64,000 bases of DNA, taken from the NCBI RefSeq assembly GCF_028736035.1, contig NZ_CP117866.1, positions 496,001-560,000 on the forward strand. Direction: 5' to 3'. The translations under genes and the position numbers were made by a program. The DNA is from Streptomyces sp. T12. GTDB taxonomy: Bacteria > Actinomycetota > Actinomycetes > Streptomycetales > Streptomycetaceae. The notes beneath the pieces were generated by a model, which saw only the letters and a list, made by a program, of their open reading frames with translations, was not told the DNA's origin and did not search any database. Below are positions 16,524 to 25,474 of this stretch, piece after piece (position 1 is the stretch's first letter; each line of letters starts with the position of its first letter).

Positions 16524-16567
16524 GCCTCGCACCCGACGAACGCGACCGTATCCGCGCGGCCATGGAA
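16520..16567 (+). pseudogene. Truncated start of a coiled-coil accessory gene
   Basis: ATGA overlap with the preceding gene, then MSLAPDERDRIRAAME, close to the [14 protein letters not shown] start of the 13646-14068 protein. The similarity stops after about 16 codons, where the sequence becomes the tail of an SGNH hydrolase in a different frame. This marks a recombination or deletion breakpoint at about 16565. Confidence 0.5.
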
Positions 16568-16770
16568 CCTTCCGCGGCCGGTACGTCCCGCAGACCCAGG
16601 CGGCGGTCAAGGCCGCCGTCGACGGCGGCGACTCCCGGGTCTCCTTCGTCGACACCACCGGCTGGCTGGGTTCGGGCGACCTGACGGACTCGGTCCACCC
16701 CAACGACCAGGGGCACCGCGTCATCGCGGACCGGCTGGCACCGGTCATCGCGGCGCGGATCGGTATGTGA
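16564..16770 (+). pseudogene. SGNH/GDSL hydrolase, C-terminal remnant
   Basis: The frame reads GTFRGRYVPQTQAAVKAAVD, SRVSFVDTTGWL and DLTDSVHPNDQGHRVIADRL, and ends VIAARIGM. DSVHPNDQGH is the block V catalytic Asp/His motif of SGNH hydrolases; blocks I to III are absent. It begins where the mobile-element sequence ends, so the element end or a deletion removed the front of a secreted esterase gene. Confidence 0.75.
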
Positions 16771-17195
16771 CGGAGGGCCGGGGCCGCCGGACCACGACGC
16801 GCAGGCGGGCGCCTCCTCTGCCTGCGCGAGCGCCCGGCCCGGCTCGACGGCGAGATCGCCGCACTTCCCTCCCTTCCTCTTGACCGCCTCGAGCACACGG
16901 CTCGATTCGTCGTCCAACCACATCGCGGGTAGATGCCGATTGTCCTGCTCGACGGGTCACCTCGCTGGCCGGGAGTGCGAGGGATCGCCTCGAACGTGAG
17001 GCACCAGCCAGCCTCCTGCCAGGTGTGCTCGGGCAGTGGCACCTCGCGCTCGTACTCGTGCCGACCAGGTCGGGGGGCAGGCTCGCGAGCCGCTGTGGAT
17101 CTCCTACTCGTGCTGGTAGCGCGCGGTTGTCCGACCTCAAGATCATCCGAAGATTCGAGTCTTTTAGGCGGGAACCCCCGCCCGGCGGGACATGC
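16771..17195. other. Intergenic stretch, no supported gene
   Basis: A minus-strand segment near 16985-17062 reads EVPLPEHTWQEAGWCLTFEA and may be a coding remnant, but stops and frame changes surround it. A GGCGGG-AACC-CCCGCC hairpin at 17167-17182 lies just past the molybdoenzyme stop (minus strand) and may terminate it. Nothing else is recognised. Confidence 0.4.
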
Positions 17196-18884
17196 TCAGG
17201 CAACCGTGACCTTGATCGTGTGCCGGCCGGTCGCCCCGTCGGGCAACGGCTCGTGCACCTGTCCTGTCTGCACCTGGCCGGTGTTGTCGATGGCGCGTAC
17301 TTGCAGCCGATGCTCGCCGGGCGTCGCCTGCCACGGCCAGCTCCACTGCCGCCATGTGTCCACCGACGGCACCGCCGCGAGCTGTGCCTGCTGCCATGGT
17401 CCGTCGTCCACGCGGACCTCCACCGCGGACACCCCACGATGCTGCGCCCACGCCACCCCGGCCACCATCACCGGACCTTGCTCCAGACGCTTGCCCGCGG
17501 CCGGTGTGTCGATCCGCGACTGTGTCTTCACCGGAGCCAGCGCCGCGTAGTCCCGCCGTACCCAATAGGCGCTGAAGTCCGAGAAACGACTCAGCTCCAG
17601 CTCCGTCAACCACTTCGTCGCCGATACGTATCCGTACAGCCCGGGCACCACCATCCGGACCGGAAATCCGTGCTCGACCGGCAGTGGTTCCCCGTTCATC
17701 CCGACCGCCAGCAACGCGTCCCGCCCGTCACGCAATGCCGCCGTCGGTGTACCGGCCGTGTAGCCGTCCACGGAACGGCTCACCACCTGATCCGCCCTGT
17801 CATCCGGCTCGACTTCATCCAGCAGATCCTTGATCGGTACCCCCAACCACCGCGCGTTACCGACCAACTCGCCACCGACCTCGTTGGACACACACGCCAG
17901 CGTGATGTAGCGCTCCACCATCGGCCGTGCCAGCAATTGCTCGTACGTCAGCGTCAGCGGCCGTTTCACCCGGCCATGAATCCTCAGCCGCCAGTCCTTC
18001 GGTTCCATCTGTGGCACCGTCAAAGCGGTGTCGATCCGGTAGAAGTCCGCGGTCCTGGTCACGAACGGCTCCACTCCGGGCACGCCGACGGAGACCTTGG
18101 CCGGCAAGGGCGCTGCCGGGCTCGACGGCGACGGGAGAACCACCGCGGCCCGGGCCGCGGCCACACTCTGTGCCCAGAGCCGGCGTCCGCCCGGTACGGC
18201 CACCGCGGCCGCGCCGATCGCCCCGACCGCCAGCGCGAGAAACCGTCGTCGGCCCGGTGGCTGTCCCGCGCTGTCCAGCACCGAGATGCCGGCATCCGAC
18301 GACGGTGAACCGGCTCCCTGCACGGGGGTGTGGGTTCCCTCCGCCGACACGTCCGTGTCCGGGCCGGTGTCGTCCCCCAGGTCCTGCGCCGATACCGCAG
18401 CACGGCGCGGCAGGGTGCGGCGCAGCAGCACCAGAAGGCCGGCAGCGGCCAGTGCACCGGCCACTGTCGGCAGCGGGTACGCCCACGTGGCGCTGGGCCG
18501 GGTGGCTGACGCGAGTACGCCGATCATCCCGAACACAGCGACGCCGGCCAGCCCGTACCAGAGCCGGCGCATGGCCAGTACACCGATGAACGCGGCGAAC
18601 ACCGCCAGCACCAGGACGATTCCCGCCTGCAGCGCCAGCTTGTCGTACGTGTAGAACACCGCGACGGCGAACTCCTTGACCGGGGTCGGCGCGGCGTCCA
18701 CGGCGACGCCACCCACCGCCACGAGGGGCGCTGAGGGCCCGCCCGTCGCGGCTGCCACCAGCTCACCGAGGCCCAGGGCGAGTGCGGTGGCCGCGACGCC
18801 GGCAAGTTCGCCGTACCACTGCTTGGTCGGTCTTCCCGGTGCCGGCCGATCTGTCTTCTGAGTCTCCATGTCGAGACCGGACAT
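17196..18884 (-). CDS. Membrane-anchored molybdopterin-dependent oxidoreductase (sulfite oxidase-like)
   Basis: About 562 aa from ATG 18884 (MSGLDMETQKTDRPAPGRPT; ATG 18869 is possible). The N-terminal third has four to five hydrophobic segments (ELAGVAATALALGLGELVAA, AGIVLVLAVFAAFIGVLAMR, LWYGLAGVAVFGMIGVLASA, PTVAGALAAAGLLVLL), followed by an Arg/Ser linker and another hydrophobic segment (RRRFLALAVGAIGAAAVAVP). The exported C-terminal part is an oxidoreductase molybdopterin-binding domain: PMEPKDW-like region, YITLACVSNEVGG with the Mo-ligand Cys, and HGFPVRMVVPGLYGYVSATK, then a Mo-co dimerisation-type domain to VTVA. Sulfite-oxidase-family enzymes of this membrane-fused type occur in actinobacteria; the substrate is unknown. 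It follows the 67-aa membrane protein by 11 bp and faces a two-component system. Confidence 0.85.
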   Translation of the reverse strand: MSGLDMETQKTDRPAPGRPTKQWYGELAGVAATALALGLGELVAAATGGPSAPLVAVGGVAVDAAPTPVKEFAVAVFYTYDKLALQAGIVLVLAVFAAFIGVLAMRRLWYGLAGVAVFGMIGVLASATRPSATWAYPLPTVAGALAAAGLLVLLRRTLPRRAAVSAQDLGDDTGPDTDVSAEGTHTPVQGAGSPSSDAGISVLDSAGQPPGRRRFLALAVGAIGAAAVAVPGGRRLWAQSVAAARAAVVLPSPSSPAAPLPAKVSVGVPGVEPFVTRTADFYRIDTALTVPQMEPKDWRLRIHGRVKRPLTLTYEQLLARPMVERYITLACVSNEVGGELVGNARWLGVPIKDLLDEVEPDDRADQVVSRSVDGYTAGTPTAALRDGRDALLAVGMNGEPLPVEHGFPVRMVVPGLYGYVSATKWLTELELSRFSDFSAYWVRRDYAALAPVKTQSRIDTPAAGKRLEQGPVMVAGVAWAQHRGVSAVEVRVDDGPWQQAQLAAVPSVDTWRQWSWPWQATPGEHRLQVRAIDNTGQVQTGQVHEPLPDGATGRHTIKVTVA

Positions 18885-18895
18885 CTGATCGGCGC

Positions 18896-19099
18896 CTATC
18901 GGCTCACCCGGCGTAGCCGGGCGAAGCCGACACCCAGCACGACCAGACCGACGATCGCCACGACCGGCCCGACGACCGCCCACAGCGTCACGCCGCTCAT
19001 CGCCGAGCCCTTCATGACGTCGAGTCCCTGCAACGTCCAGCCCACGCCGATAAAGGCCAGCAGTGCGCCCAGGCCGAGGACGAACCAGTTCTTCTTCAT
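18896..19099 (-). CDS. Small two-TM membrane protein
   Basis: 67 aa, MKKNWFVLGLGALLAFIGVG, with two hydrophobic helices (residues 5-25 and 38-60, LWAVVGPVVAIVGLVVLGVG) and a basic C terminus (FARLRRVSR). A strong GGAGGT lies seven bases before the ATG. It is the first gene of the operon with the sulfite-oxidase-like membrane protein and may be an accessory subunit. No family recognised. Confidence 0.7.
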   Translation of the reverse strand: MKKNWFVLGLGALLAFIGVGWTLQGLDVMKGSAMSGVTLWAVVGPVVAIVGLVVLGVGFARLRRVSR

Positions 19100-19315
19100 G
19101 GGGGTACCTCCAGGTGTGGAGCCGAAGTTCTCGACAACGAGCGTGACGGTTCTGAGGCGCGGCGGCGACAACGCTTGGTTGGACCTCGTTGTCAACCGAT
19201 CGACGTACGCACGGCTCCACCGGTGCGTGGACGCTCCTCGGCACCGAGTCGGGCACTGTGGACGTGGGCGTCCGTAAACTGGCGGCCCATCTCCGTGGGC
19301 GAAAGTGGGCAGGGC
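19100..19315. promoter_or_regulatory. Divergent promoter region with long-spaced inverted repeat
   Basis: Between the molybdoenzyme operon and the sensor kinase, GACAACGAG (19133-19141) and CTCGTTGTC (19185-19193) form a perfect 9-bp inverted pair with 43 bp between arms, and an extra GACAACG stands at about 19167. Such spaced sites suit binding by the NarL-type regulator encoded to the right, or looping. No direct evidence of the regulator. Confidence 0.4.
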
Positions 19316-20563
19316 GTGGCAGTGCGCAGCACCGTCGACTTCGGACACCGCTACCGCGTCGGATGGCATGTCCTCGTCGGCGCCGTCGCGATACCTCTTG
19401 CCGTCGCCATAGCGGCCGACGTCTCCGTGGCGCTCGGACAACGCCTGCTGGCCCTCAGTACGCTCGCTGTCATCGTCGCCTGCTACGCCCTGGTCGCTCC
19501 GCGGGCCATGGAGAACCGCGACGAGCGTTGGGGTGCGGCCTATTTCGCCGTCCTGGCGGTCGCGTTCCCGCTCCTGCTCGCCATCGCCCCGATCGCCGGC
19601 GCACTGCTGTTCGCGCTCTGCCCACAGCTGTTCGTGATGGTCGCGAGGTGGCGGGTACGCCTACCGCTGTTGTTGATCCTCTACGCCGAACTCGCCTGGG
19701 CCATGGTGGCGCGGGCCGGAGTCAGCCGCTACACGCTGGCGATGGTCGGGGTGACCGTTCTGGTACCCATGACCGTGACGATCCTCCTGGGCGCCTATCT
19801 GACCGGCATCCGCGAGCAGAACCGCAAGCGGGCCGCGTTGATCGAGGAACTGACCCGGACGCGGGCCGCACTGGAGCGCGCGGGCCACGAGGCGGGCGTC
19901 CATGCCGAACGTGAACGCCTGGCCGCCGAGATCCACGACACCCTGGCACAGGGCTTCACCAGCATCCTCATGCTCGCTCAGGTAGCACGGACGACCCTGC
20001 TCCGTGATCCGACGGCCGCCGACGGACAGCTCGACATCCTGGAGAAGACCGCCCGCGAGAACCTCGCGGAGGCACGCTCGCTGATCGCCGCATCGGCCCC
20101 GGTCGACCTGACCGGCCGCGGGCTCGCGGATGCGCTGGACCGGCTCGCCGCCCGGCATACTCGCGACACGGGTACGCGCGTCGAGGTCTCGATCGTCGGC
20201 GAGCGGTCCAGCACATCTACCGGCACCGACATCGCCCTGCTGCGCACCGCGCAGGAGGCCCTGGCCAACGTCGCCAAGCACGCCGCCGCCACGACGGTGC
20301 GGATCGAGCTACGCCACGATTCCGGCCTCATGGCGCTGGCCGTGACCGATGACGGCCAGGGCTTCGACCCGGCCACCGTCCGGGGTGGATACGGCCTGCT
20401 CGGCATGCGCACCCGCGCCTCCAGCTTCGGCGGAACCTGCACGGTGCGATCGGCTCCCGGCCAGGGCACCACGGTGCGGGTCGAGCTGCCGCCGCCCCCG
20501 GCCGAGCAGGCGGCGCGTAGCCTGCAGCCTGTACTTGATCTCAGCTCCACACCCGACCACTGA
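19316..20563 (+). CDS. NarL-type sensor histidine kinase
   Basis: About 415 aa from GTG 19316 (VAVRSTVDFGHRYRVGWHVL); a GTG at 19295 is an alternative. Five to six N-terminal hydrophobic segments make a membrane sensor. A linker helix (REQNRKRAALIEELTRTRAA) leads to a HisKA_3 dimerisation domain with the phospho-acceptor His in ERLAAEIHDTLAQGFTSIL. The HATPase domain has the N box (AQEALANVAKHA), G1 (VTDDGQGFD) and G2 (GGYGLLGMRTRA). It phosphorylates the response regulator encoded 18 bp downstream. The signal is unknown; the divergent sulfite-oxidase-like operon is a natural target candidate. Confidence 0.92.
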   Translation: MAVRSTVDFGHRYRVGWHVLVGAVAIPLAVAIAADVSVALGQRLLALSTLAVIVACYALVAPRAMENRDERWGAAYFAVLAVAFPLLLAIAPIAGALLFALCPQLFVMVARWRVRLPLLLILYAELAWAMVARAGVSRYTLAMVGVTVLVPMTVTILLGAYLTGIREQNRKRAALIEELTRTRAALERAGHEAGVHAERERLAAEIHDTLAQGFTSILMLAQVARTTLLRDPTAADGQLDILEKTARENLAEARSLIAASAPVDLTGRGLADALDRLAARHTRDTGTRVEVSIVGERSSTSTGTDIALLRTAQEALANVAKHAAATTVRIELRHDSGLMALAVTDDGQGFDPATVRGGYGLLGMRTRASSFGGTCTVRSAPGQGTTVRVELPPPPAEQAARSLQPVLDLSSTPDH

Positions 20564-20581
20564 GCGGGCGGAACCGGCTCG

Positions 20582-21217
20582 ATGACTGTCCACATCCTGA
20601 TTGTCGATGACCATCCCGTCGTACGCTTCGGCCTCCGCGGCATGCTCGAGGCCTACGACGACCTGCGGGTCGTCGGCGAGGCCGGTTCCGGCGACGAGGC
20701 GATCGTCCTTGCCTCCGCGACGCGCCCGGACGTCGTCCTGATGGACCTGCGGATGCCGGGTACCGATGGCGCCACCGCAACGGCGCGCATCCGTCAGGAG
20801 CACCCCGGCATTCGCGTGCTCATGCTGACCACCTACGAAGGTGACGCCGACATCCTGCCGGCGATCGAGGCCGGCGCCACCGGTTACCTGCTCAAGGACA
20901 CCCCGATCGGTACCCTGACCGACGCGATCCGGGCGGCAGCCCGCGGTGAAACCGTCCTCGCCCCGCCGGTGGCCGCCCGGCTGGTGACTCACCTTCAGGC
21001 GCCGGCCGGGGAGCAGCTGACCCCACGCGAAGTTCAGGTACTCGGCCTCGTCGCGCGGGGTCTGTCCAACAGCGAGATCGGTCGGCAGCTGTACATCGGC
21101 GAAGCGACGGTGAAGACGCACCTGCTGCGAACGTTCGTCAAACTGGGTGTCAACGACCGCACCGCAGCCGTCACCGTCGCTCTGTCGCGCGGCGTCCTCA
21201 CTTCACCACAACGGTGA
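20582..21217 (+). CDS. NarL/FixJ-family response regulator
   Basis: 211 aa, MTVHILIVDDHPVVRFGLRG. The receiver domain has the acidic pair DDHP, the phospho-acceptor Asp in VVLMDLRMPGTDG and the conserved Lys in GYLLKDTP. The C-terminal LuxR-type HTH (LTPREVQVLGLVARGLSNSE, RQLYIGEATVKTHLLRTFVK) binds DNA when phosphorylated. It is co-transcribed with the kinase 18 bp upstream. Both genes appear intact; transposase debris begins 50 bp downstream. Confidence 0.95.
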   Translation: MTVHILIVDDHPVVRFGLRGMLEAYDDLRVVGEAGSGDEAIVLASATRPDVVLMDLRMPGTDGATATARIRQEHPGIRVLMLTTYEGDADILPAIEAGATGYLLKDTPIGTLTDAIRAAARGETVLAPPVAARLVTHLQAPAGEQLTPREVQVLGLVARGLSNSEIGRQLYIGEATVKTHLLRTFVKLGVNDRTAAVTVALSRGVLTSPQR

Positions 21218-21267
21218 CCTCCGCATGCCGGCCATTGCGTACGTTTGGCGACTCGCGCCCCTTGGAT

Positions 21268-21841
21268 TCAACCCGCAGATTGACGCGACATTCGATTCGG
21301 GCTGCATCGGGCTGTGTGGGAGATCCGCCATGACTTCAGTTGTGCGACGCCACGCTCGACCGGCGTCCGTGCCGCGGACAGCGCGCGGTTGACGGCTTGT
21401 CGGGTGGCCGTGAGGCCACGGCCCGGTGGGCGTCTGAGGGGTGTCGCCACCCACGGGCCGGCTCCCGTGTAGGCGCGGTCGGCGAGGACCGGGATGCCCT
21501 GGCGTTCACAGATCCGGATGATCCGATGGGTACGGGCCGCGGTCAGGTCATGCGTGCGGCCGGGCAGCGCGGGTGAAACTCACAGCGTCCGGCCATCCGG
21601 ATCGGTCACCGGTTGCACGTTGACGCCATGCCGACGGTGCTTGTGGGAGCAGGCCCGGTGCACGGTCGGCGAGCAGGCTGATCACCGCGGTCGGGTAGGC
21701 GTGGGCGGTGCCGACCGAGATACCTAAGCCCGCCGCGATCTGCGCGAAGTGGTCGCGCTTGCGGAGGTACACCAGAACGACCGGCGCCCGCTGATGCGGC
21801 GGGAGCTTGGCACGGCGGTCACTCTCGCCGGTGACGATCAA
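21268..21841 (-). pseudogene. IS5-family transposase remnant
   Basis: Starting at 21841, [20 protein letters not shown] and [20 protein letters not shown] match the N-terminal HTH of IS5-group transposases. After a deletion of the first catalytic part come [19 protein letters not shown] (followed by an in-frame stop), [39 protein letters not shown] and ALSAARTPVERGVAQLKSWR in changing frames. Non-functional. Confidence 0.75.
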
Positions 21842-22056
21842 TCAGCATGGTGACCCCTTAAGAATGGTCGTGGTCCGGGAGGACTGGGTGCAGCTGATGG
21901 TGACCTGCCATTGATCGCTCTGAGGGAGTGGCTGCCCGGTTCTCCGGGACGCTCCGGCTGCTGATTGAGAACTGCGGTCATCGCTGGTCAAGGGCCTGGC
22001 GGCGGAGTGTTCCCGGACCCAGAGGGTGCTGCTTCCTGAGGAACGGAGCCACGACG

Positions 22057-22626
22057 GTGACGGAACGTCATGAGCACGTCTGGGTCGGCATCGACGCCGG
22101 CAAGGTCCATCACTGGGCTGTCGGAGTCAACGCCGCAGGAGAGAAAGTCTTCTCAAGGAAGGTCGTCAACGGTGAGGACGAGATCCTGGCCCTGATCGTG
22201 ACAGCCTGCGAGATGGCCAACGAGGTGCGGTGGGCGGTGGACATCTGCGGCCGGGCCTCAACGCTGCTGCTTGCACTGCTGATCGCCAACGGCCAAAGCG
22301 TGGTGTACGTGCCTGGACGCACGGTCAACCGAATGTCCGGGGCCTACCGCGGCGAAGGGAAGACCGACGCGAAGGACGCCTTGGTCATCGCCGACACCGC
22401 GCGTATGCGCCGGGATTTCACACCCCTGAACCCTGCCGAACGAGACCGTGGCTGATCTCCAGTTGCTGACCGCGCATCGAGCCGACCTGATCGCCGACCG
22501 GGTACGACTGATCAACCGCCTGCGCGATGCCCTGGTGGGCATCTGCCCTGCTCTGGAGCGAGCTTTCGACTACTCGGCGGCCAAAGGGCCGGTCGTCATG
22601 CTGACCGAGTACCAGACCCCGGCCGC
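22057..22626 (+). pseudogene. IS110-family transposase, frameshifted and truncated
   Basis: GTG start, VTERHEHVWVGIDAGKVHHW (the DEDD N-terminal domain), then VNRMSGAYRGEGKTDAKDAL with the GK(T/S)DxxDA motif. An extra A near 22440 shifts NPADETVADLRLLT into a new frame (ADLQLLTAHRADLIADRVRL). Homology stops at MLTEYQTPAA, so the C-terminal transposase_20 domain is lost. An IS4-type remnant abuts on the opposite strand. Confidence 0.8.
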
Positions 22627-22639
22627 CACGACCTGGTCG

Positions 22640-23052
22640 CGGGCCGCTTCCAGGGCGATGGTGAAGCTGGCCAGGAACTGGGCGCCGGTGCGGGCGAACT
22701 GGGCCAGCAGCTTGCCGTTGTCGAAGCCGCGGTCGGCCAACACCAGCGTCTCCGGGCCGAGCAGGTGCATCAACTGCCGCGCATAGCGGGCCTCCCCGTG
22801 GAACTAGGGGCCAAACGCCGCTCCGAGCAGGCCGCGGCTGCCCATCTCCACCAACGCCATCAACCGCAGCGTGGGACAGCCCGCCCAGCCCAGGTGAACC
22901 CTGGCCCGGCCGAACCAGCCGCGGTTGCGTTCCACGTCGGGCACCTTGATCGAGCTGCAGCCGTCGAAGGCCACAGTTGCGCCAGTGCCGGTAGCGTGAT
23001 CCGGGCGTACGCGGCTGTGACCTCGGCGCTCGGATTGATCTTGACGGATCAC
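22640..23052 (-). pseudogene. IS4-family transposase, internal remnant
   Basis: Minus strand reads ATVAFDGCSSIKVPDVERNR, GWAGCPTLRLMALVEMGSRG and LLGAAFGP, then a stop (TAG near 22805), then FHGEARYARQLMHLLGPETL and VLADRGFDNGKLLAQFARTG. This is the DDE core of IS4-type transposases around the second catalytic Asp. Both ends are missing; it joins directly to the IS110 remnant. Confidence 0.75.
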
Positions 23053-23060
23053 TCCTGGCT

Positions 23061-23431
23061 ATCAGAGGTCCCGTTGCGTCGTCCGGCTCAACCACCAATA
23101 CTGCCAACCCACTTGACGTGGGCAGGTTCCCCCTGGCATTGGCTCCTGTGCCGATGAGTTGAGACTTCGAACACCTCCCTCAACAGCCCAAGGCAGATAG
23201 GGAAGCCGCCCGGCTCAGTGTTTTGACTATGGATGAGCGGGAGGAGGTCTCACGCGGGCCTTGTGCCGGCGAGTCCTGACTCCAGACGCGGTGTGGGCGA
23301 CGATCCGCGCCTGGTCATCCTGGTTCGATGCGGCGGCAGGGACGACTGCGCCGTTCGCATCGGAGTCGAGGTACGTGCCTGCCGTCGAGTTTTTGATCTT
23401 TTACGTTCCGGACGGCAGGCCCGGGCCGCTG
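23061..23431. other. Intergenic stretch, no supported gene
   Basis: Sequence after the IS4 remnant and before the GH5 fragment. It may hold the former end of an insertion sequence but no intact inverted repeat was found, and no reading frame with protein-like content on either strand. Confidence 0.35.
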
Positions 23432-23855
23432 TCACTGCCCAACGCCGCTCATGATGGCGCTGACGATGCCCGGTTGGGTCACGGTGGAGGAACGTCGGTC
23501 GAACAGACCGAACCCGTACTGTCCGTTCACACCGTTGTCCCAGTAGAGGCTGACTTCCCCGTACTTCTTGGCTGTGGCCGCGATGGTGTGCGCAAAGTCA
23601 GCACGGTATCCGTTGTTCGCCGAGTCGAACGACGACTTGTCGATCGCTCCGTATTCACCGATGACTACCGGGTATCCTTTCGTGACGAATCTGTCATGCA
23701 TTTTCTTCAACTGCGCGTCCAGATAGTCCTGCCCCCAGGTGGACGTCTTTGACGGGTTGGTCGCAGTCGGGCCCCACTGCGTGATGGTCCCGCATTCCGT
23801 ACCGGCGAAGTCCCACGGATCGTAGTAGTGCACGGAGATCATGATCCTCTGCTTG
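23432..23855 (-). pseudogene. GH5 endoglucanase, 3' fragment
   Basis: The frame reads RIMISVHYYDPWDFAGTECG, DYLDAQLKKMHDRFVTKGYP, VVIGEYGAIDKSSFDSANNG and VSLYWDNGVNGQYGFGLFDR, and ends VSAIMSGVGQ. This is the C-terminal part of a glycoside hydrolase 5 enzyme with the nucleophile Glu in IGEYG. It closely parallels the complete GH5 gene at 60351-61589. The front half, including the acid/base NE motif and signal peptide, is lost where it meets a LacI fragment on the other strand. Confidence 0.85.
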
Positions 23856-24383
23856 ATCGGACTCGAACAGACGACAGGAGCACGCCAGGCCACGGAGCAC
23901 CTGCTAGCTCTCGGCCTTGACACCATGTGGCACGTCGCAGGTCCGACCGGCCAGCCATCGGCCCGAGCCCGCGAACGCGCCTGGCGAGAAGCCCTGGCCG
24001 CCGGCGACCGAACGCCACCGCACCTGCTACGGGGCGATTGGAGTGCACGGTCGGGCTATGAACAAGGGCGGCGACTGGCCGACATGCCCGGTGTCACCGC
24101 CGTCTTCGCCGCCAACGACCAGATGGCCCTCGGCGTACTGCGTGCCCTGCGCGAGGCGGGCCGCGACGTGCCGGGCGACGTCAGCCTGGTCGGCTACGAC
24201 GACATCCCCGAGGCCGAATCCGTGTGGCCCCCGTTGACCACGGTGCGGCAGGACTTCGGCGAGGCCGGGCGTCGCGCGCTGGAACTCCTTGTCGCCCAGA
24301 TCGAGGGCCGGCCGAGAACTGGAACCCTGGTCGCACTGCAGCCCGAACTGGTTGTGCGGGGCAGCAGCGGTCCTCCTCCCTGA
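23854..24383 (+). pseudogene. LacI-family regulator, 3' fragment
   Basis: Without its DNA-binding domain, the frame gives LIGLEQTTGARQATEHLLAL, VTAVFAANDQMALGVLRALR, VPGDVSLVGYDDIPEAESVW and PPLTTVRQDFGEAGRRALEL. This is the C-terminal subdomain of a periplasmic-binding-like LacI effector domain. It starts at the exact point where the GH5 fragment on the other strand stops, so one event joined two broken sugar-utilisation genes. Confidence 0.85.
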
Positions 24384-24538
24384 CGGCGGAGCCGGAACCA
24401 GCGGTACAGGAACGGCAGGCGAACCTTTCCCGCCAGAGCCGCAGCAACTATTCAAACCGGGTCCACGCGGCGGCCGTCCGTCCGGCGTCGGCTGCGGCCT
24501 GGCAGTGTCATCTGCCTGTGCAGGGCATGGCCCCACCT

Positions 24539-25474
24539 TCATTCCGGCGGACGGGAAATCGCAGGTCGACCGGCCTCCATCATCTCGGCGACCCGGGCCG
24601 TCGTCTCCCGCAGCCACATGTGCGCCGCGTCGTGCATGTGGACCGGATGCCACCACAGGGCCTGCTGGATCGGCACGGTGTCATAGGGCGGTTCCATGAT
24701 GCGGACGTGTGCGAGTCCGTCCAGCTCGTCGGCGAGACGCCTTTGAAGGAGAGCTACCCGGCGGGTGCCCGCGACCAGGAGTGGCATCAGCTGGAAACTG
24801 TCGACGGAGACCGCCACGCGCGGCTCGATGCCGAGCATGGCGATCTGGCGGGCGGCGGGGGCGTCGTAGGCTCGTTGGTACGTCACCCATGGCAGTCGGG
24901 CCAGGTCGTCGAGGGTGAGCTGCTCGCCGACCTCCGGGTTGTCGTCCGCGACGAGGAAGACCCAGCTGTCCTGGTAGAGCTCGACCATGGGGAAGCCGCG
25001 AATGATGCCGTGGGGCAGCAGTAGCCCGTCCACAGTGCTGAGCAGCGACCCGGTGTCGTCGATGATTTCGTTCGGTACCTGTTTGAACCTGAGTCGGATG
25101 CCCGGCGCCTCGGCTTGGATGGTGCGGGCGAGTTCGGTGCCGAAGACGGCAACCGCGTAGTCCGAGGCGATCAGCGTGAACTCATGTTCCTCGCGGGAGG
25201 GGTTGAATTCGGCCTGACTGGCGAAGACGCGCTCCAGCAGGTCGCATGCGGTGGTGGTCCGGTCGAGGAGGGCCCGCCCGAGGGCGGTCAGTTCGTACCC
25301 TCCGCCCACCCGCGCGAGCAGGTCGTCGTCGAAGTGGCGGCGCAGCCGGGCCAGGGCCGCGCTCATCGCGGGTTGACTGAGCCCGATGCGCTGGCCGGCC
25401 CTGGTGACGTTGCGCTCCTGCAGGAGGGCGCGCAGGGCAACGACGAGGTTGAGGTCCAGGCTGGCCAAGTTCAC
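24539..25474 (-). CDS. LysR-family regulator of the aromatic catabolic cluster
   Basis: 311 aa from GTG 25474 (VNLASLDLNLVVALRALLQE); an ATG ten codons upstream is possible. The HTH is LDLNLVVALRALLQERNVTR...GQRIGLSQPAMSAALARLRR. The effector domain is of the NodD/phenolic-sensing type (EFTLIASDYAVAVFGTELAR, VELYQDSWVFLVADDNPEVG, LPWVTYQRAYDAPAARQIAM). It diverges from the FAH-cyclase-monooxygenase operon with about 130 bp between, the usual layout for a LysR activator responding to a pathway aromatic. Intact. Confidence 0.92.
   Translation of the reverse strand: MNLASLDLNLVVALRALLQERNVTRAGQRIGLSQPAMSAALARLRRHFDDDLLARVGGGYELTALGRALLDRTTTACDLLERVFASQAEFNPSREEHEFTLIASDYAVAVFGTELARTIQAEAPGIRLRFKQVPNEIIDDTGSLLSTVDGLLLPHGIIRGFPMVELYQDSWVFLVADDNPEVGEQLTLDDLARLPWVTYQRAYDAPAARQIAMLGIEPRVAVSVDSFQLMPLLVAGTRRVALLQRRLADELDGLAHVRIMEPPYDTVPIQQALWWHPVHMHDAAHMWLRETTARVAEMMEAGRPAISRPPE

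Noticed and set aside
16985..17062. Minus-strand EVPLPEHTWQEAGWCLTFEA
   Set aside because: It looks protein-like but is too short, with no start and no recognisable family; mentioned only as a possible scrap.
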